This document shows, piece by piece, positions 6,665 to 6,948 of a DNA stretch of 6,948 nt. The first letter of the stretch is position 1. Each line of letters opens with the position of its first letter. Below the pieces are notes generated by a model, which made no database searches, was not told the DNA's origin, and was given only the letters and a program-made list of their open reading frames with translations. A program made the translations under genes and the position numbers. Source of the stretch: Gammaproteobacteria bacterium (lineage in GTDB: Bacteria > Pseudomonadota > Gammaproteobacteria > Arenicellales > Poriferihabitantaceae); assembly GCA_009839585.1 (NCBI GenBank), contig VXPI01000132.1, forward strand, positions 1 to 6,948, read 5' to 3'.

Positions 6665-6948
6665 TCAAAAGAAATCTTGATTTATGACCTTACCGCCCTG
6701 TTCCATGACGATTTCAGTCCACCAGTAGTAATGATCAACGTCTTGAAATTCCGAGTACTGTGGTCGTTCGAGTCGAAACAGACTGACACTGACACCAGTA
6801 AGGTCTGTCAGGAGGTCGGGGGTAGCCTGACGCATCGCCTTGGCTTCGGGGTAGGCCTTGTAATGAGAAAGCCGGGAGGTATGCTGCATTAGGTCAGAAA
6901 AGACAATCAGATGCATCTCGAATTCGCTGTTTCCGCGCTTTCCCGGAG
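6665..6948 (-). CDS. Probable von Willebrand factor A domain protein, C-terminal 93 residues (cut by window edge)
   Basis: The frame is open to the right edge and ends with TGA at 6665-6667, so the N-terminus lies outside the window. An internal ATG at 6916 should not be taken as the start, because the preceding codons (PGKRGNSEFE) continue the strand. HLIVFSDLMQHT fits the fourth beta strand of a vWA fold with its Asp, followed by a polar helix. GVSVSLFRL is the next strand. The final helix with HYYWWTEIVMEQGG matches the H-x-x-(F/W)-W pattern seen at the end of several bacterial vWA proteins. The MIDAS DxSxS motif would be upstream and cannot be checked. Seventy-one bases separate it from the four-TM gene in the same direction, so co-transcription is likely. 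vWA domains usually serve metal-dependent protein binding. An alternative is an unrelated Rossmann-like protein. Confidence 0.58.
   Translation of the reverse strand, partial: PGKRGNSEFEMHLIVFSDLMQHTSRLSHYKAYPEAKAMRQATPDLLTDLTGVSVSLFRLERPQYSEFQDVDHYYWWTEIVMEQGGKVINQDFF

Overview
The window looks like a chromosomal segment of a mid-GC proteobacterium, probably beta or gamma. This is inferred from the gene families (Cys-type glutathione transferase, AEC-family carrier, AlkB dioxygenase) and their codon use. No marker gene fixes the taxon. Six genes on the minus strand fill positions 1763 to the right edge. The left 1.2 kb is read on the plus strand and looks like decayed, transferred DNA.

Left part (1-1241, plus): a 51-base perfect-stem palindrome (24-bp arms, 3-base loop) sits at 32-82. 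It runs in frame into the C-terminal part of an N6-adenine DNA methyltransferase with an NPPW catalytic motif. A second reading frame overlaps the methyltransferase stop and appears to be broken by two one-base losses, then cut short. Its position suggests the cognate restriction enzyme. Together they read as a restriction-modification relic. The next 520 bases (1242-1762) hold no convincing gene.

Middle part (1763-4332, minus): an AEC-family permease with a TTG start, a glutathione S-transferase-like protein with a CPYAQ active site, and an AlkB-type 2-oxoglutarate/Fe(II) dioxygenase. The spacers between permease and transferase and between transferase and alkB carry inverted repeats.

Right part (4351-6948, minus): three genes in one direction. 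First in transcription order is the C-terminal end of a probable von Willebrand factor A (vWA) protein cut by the window edge. Next is a 450-residue protein with four predicted membrane helices, a MotA/TolQ/ExbB-like TM3-TM4 core and a roughly 300-residue helical tail. Last is a 297-residue partner with one N-terminal membrane helix, a coiled coil and an unrecognised C-terminal domain. The last two are coupled by an ATGA stop/start overlap, and alkB follows after 18 bases. The pair resembles the ZorA/ZorB stator of Zorya anti-phage systems in layout, but the partner has no visible OmpA-type peptidoglycan-binding domain, and no ZorC or ZorD is present in the window. This three-gene group, next to a restriction-modification relic, is the best candidate here for an undescribed defence or envelope-motor system.
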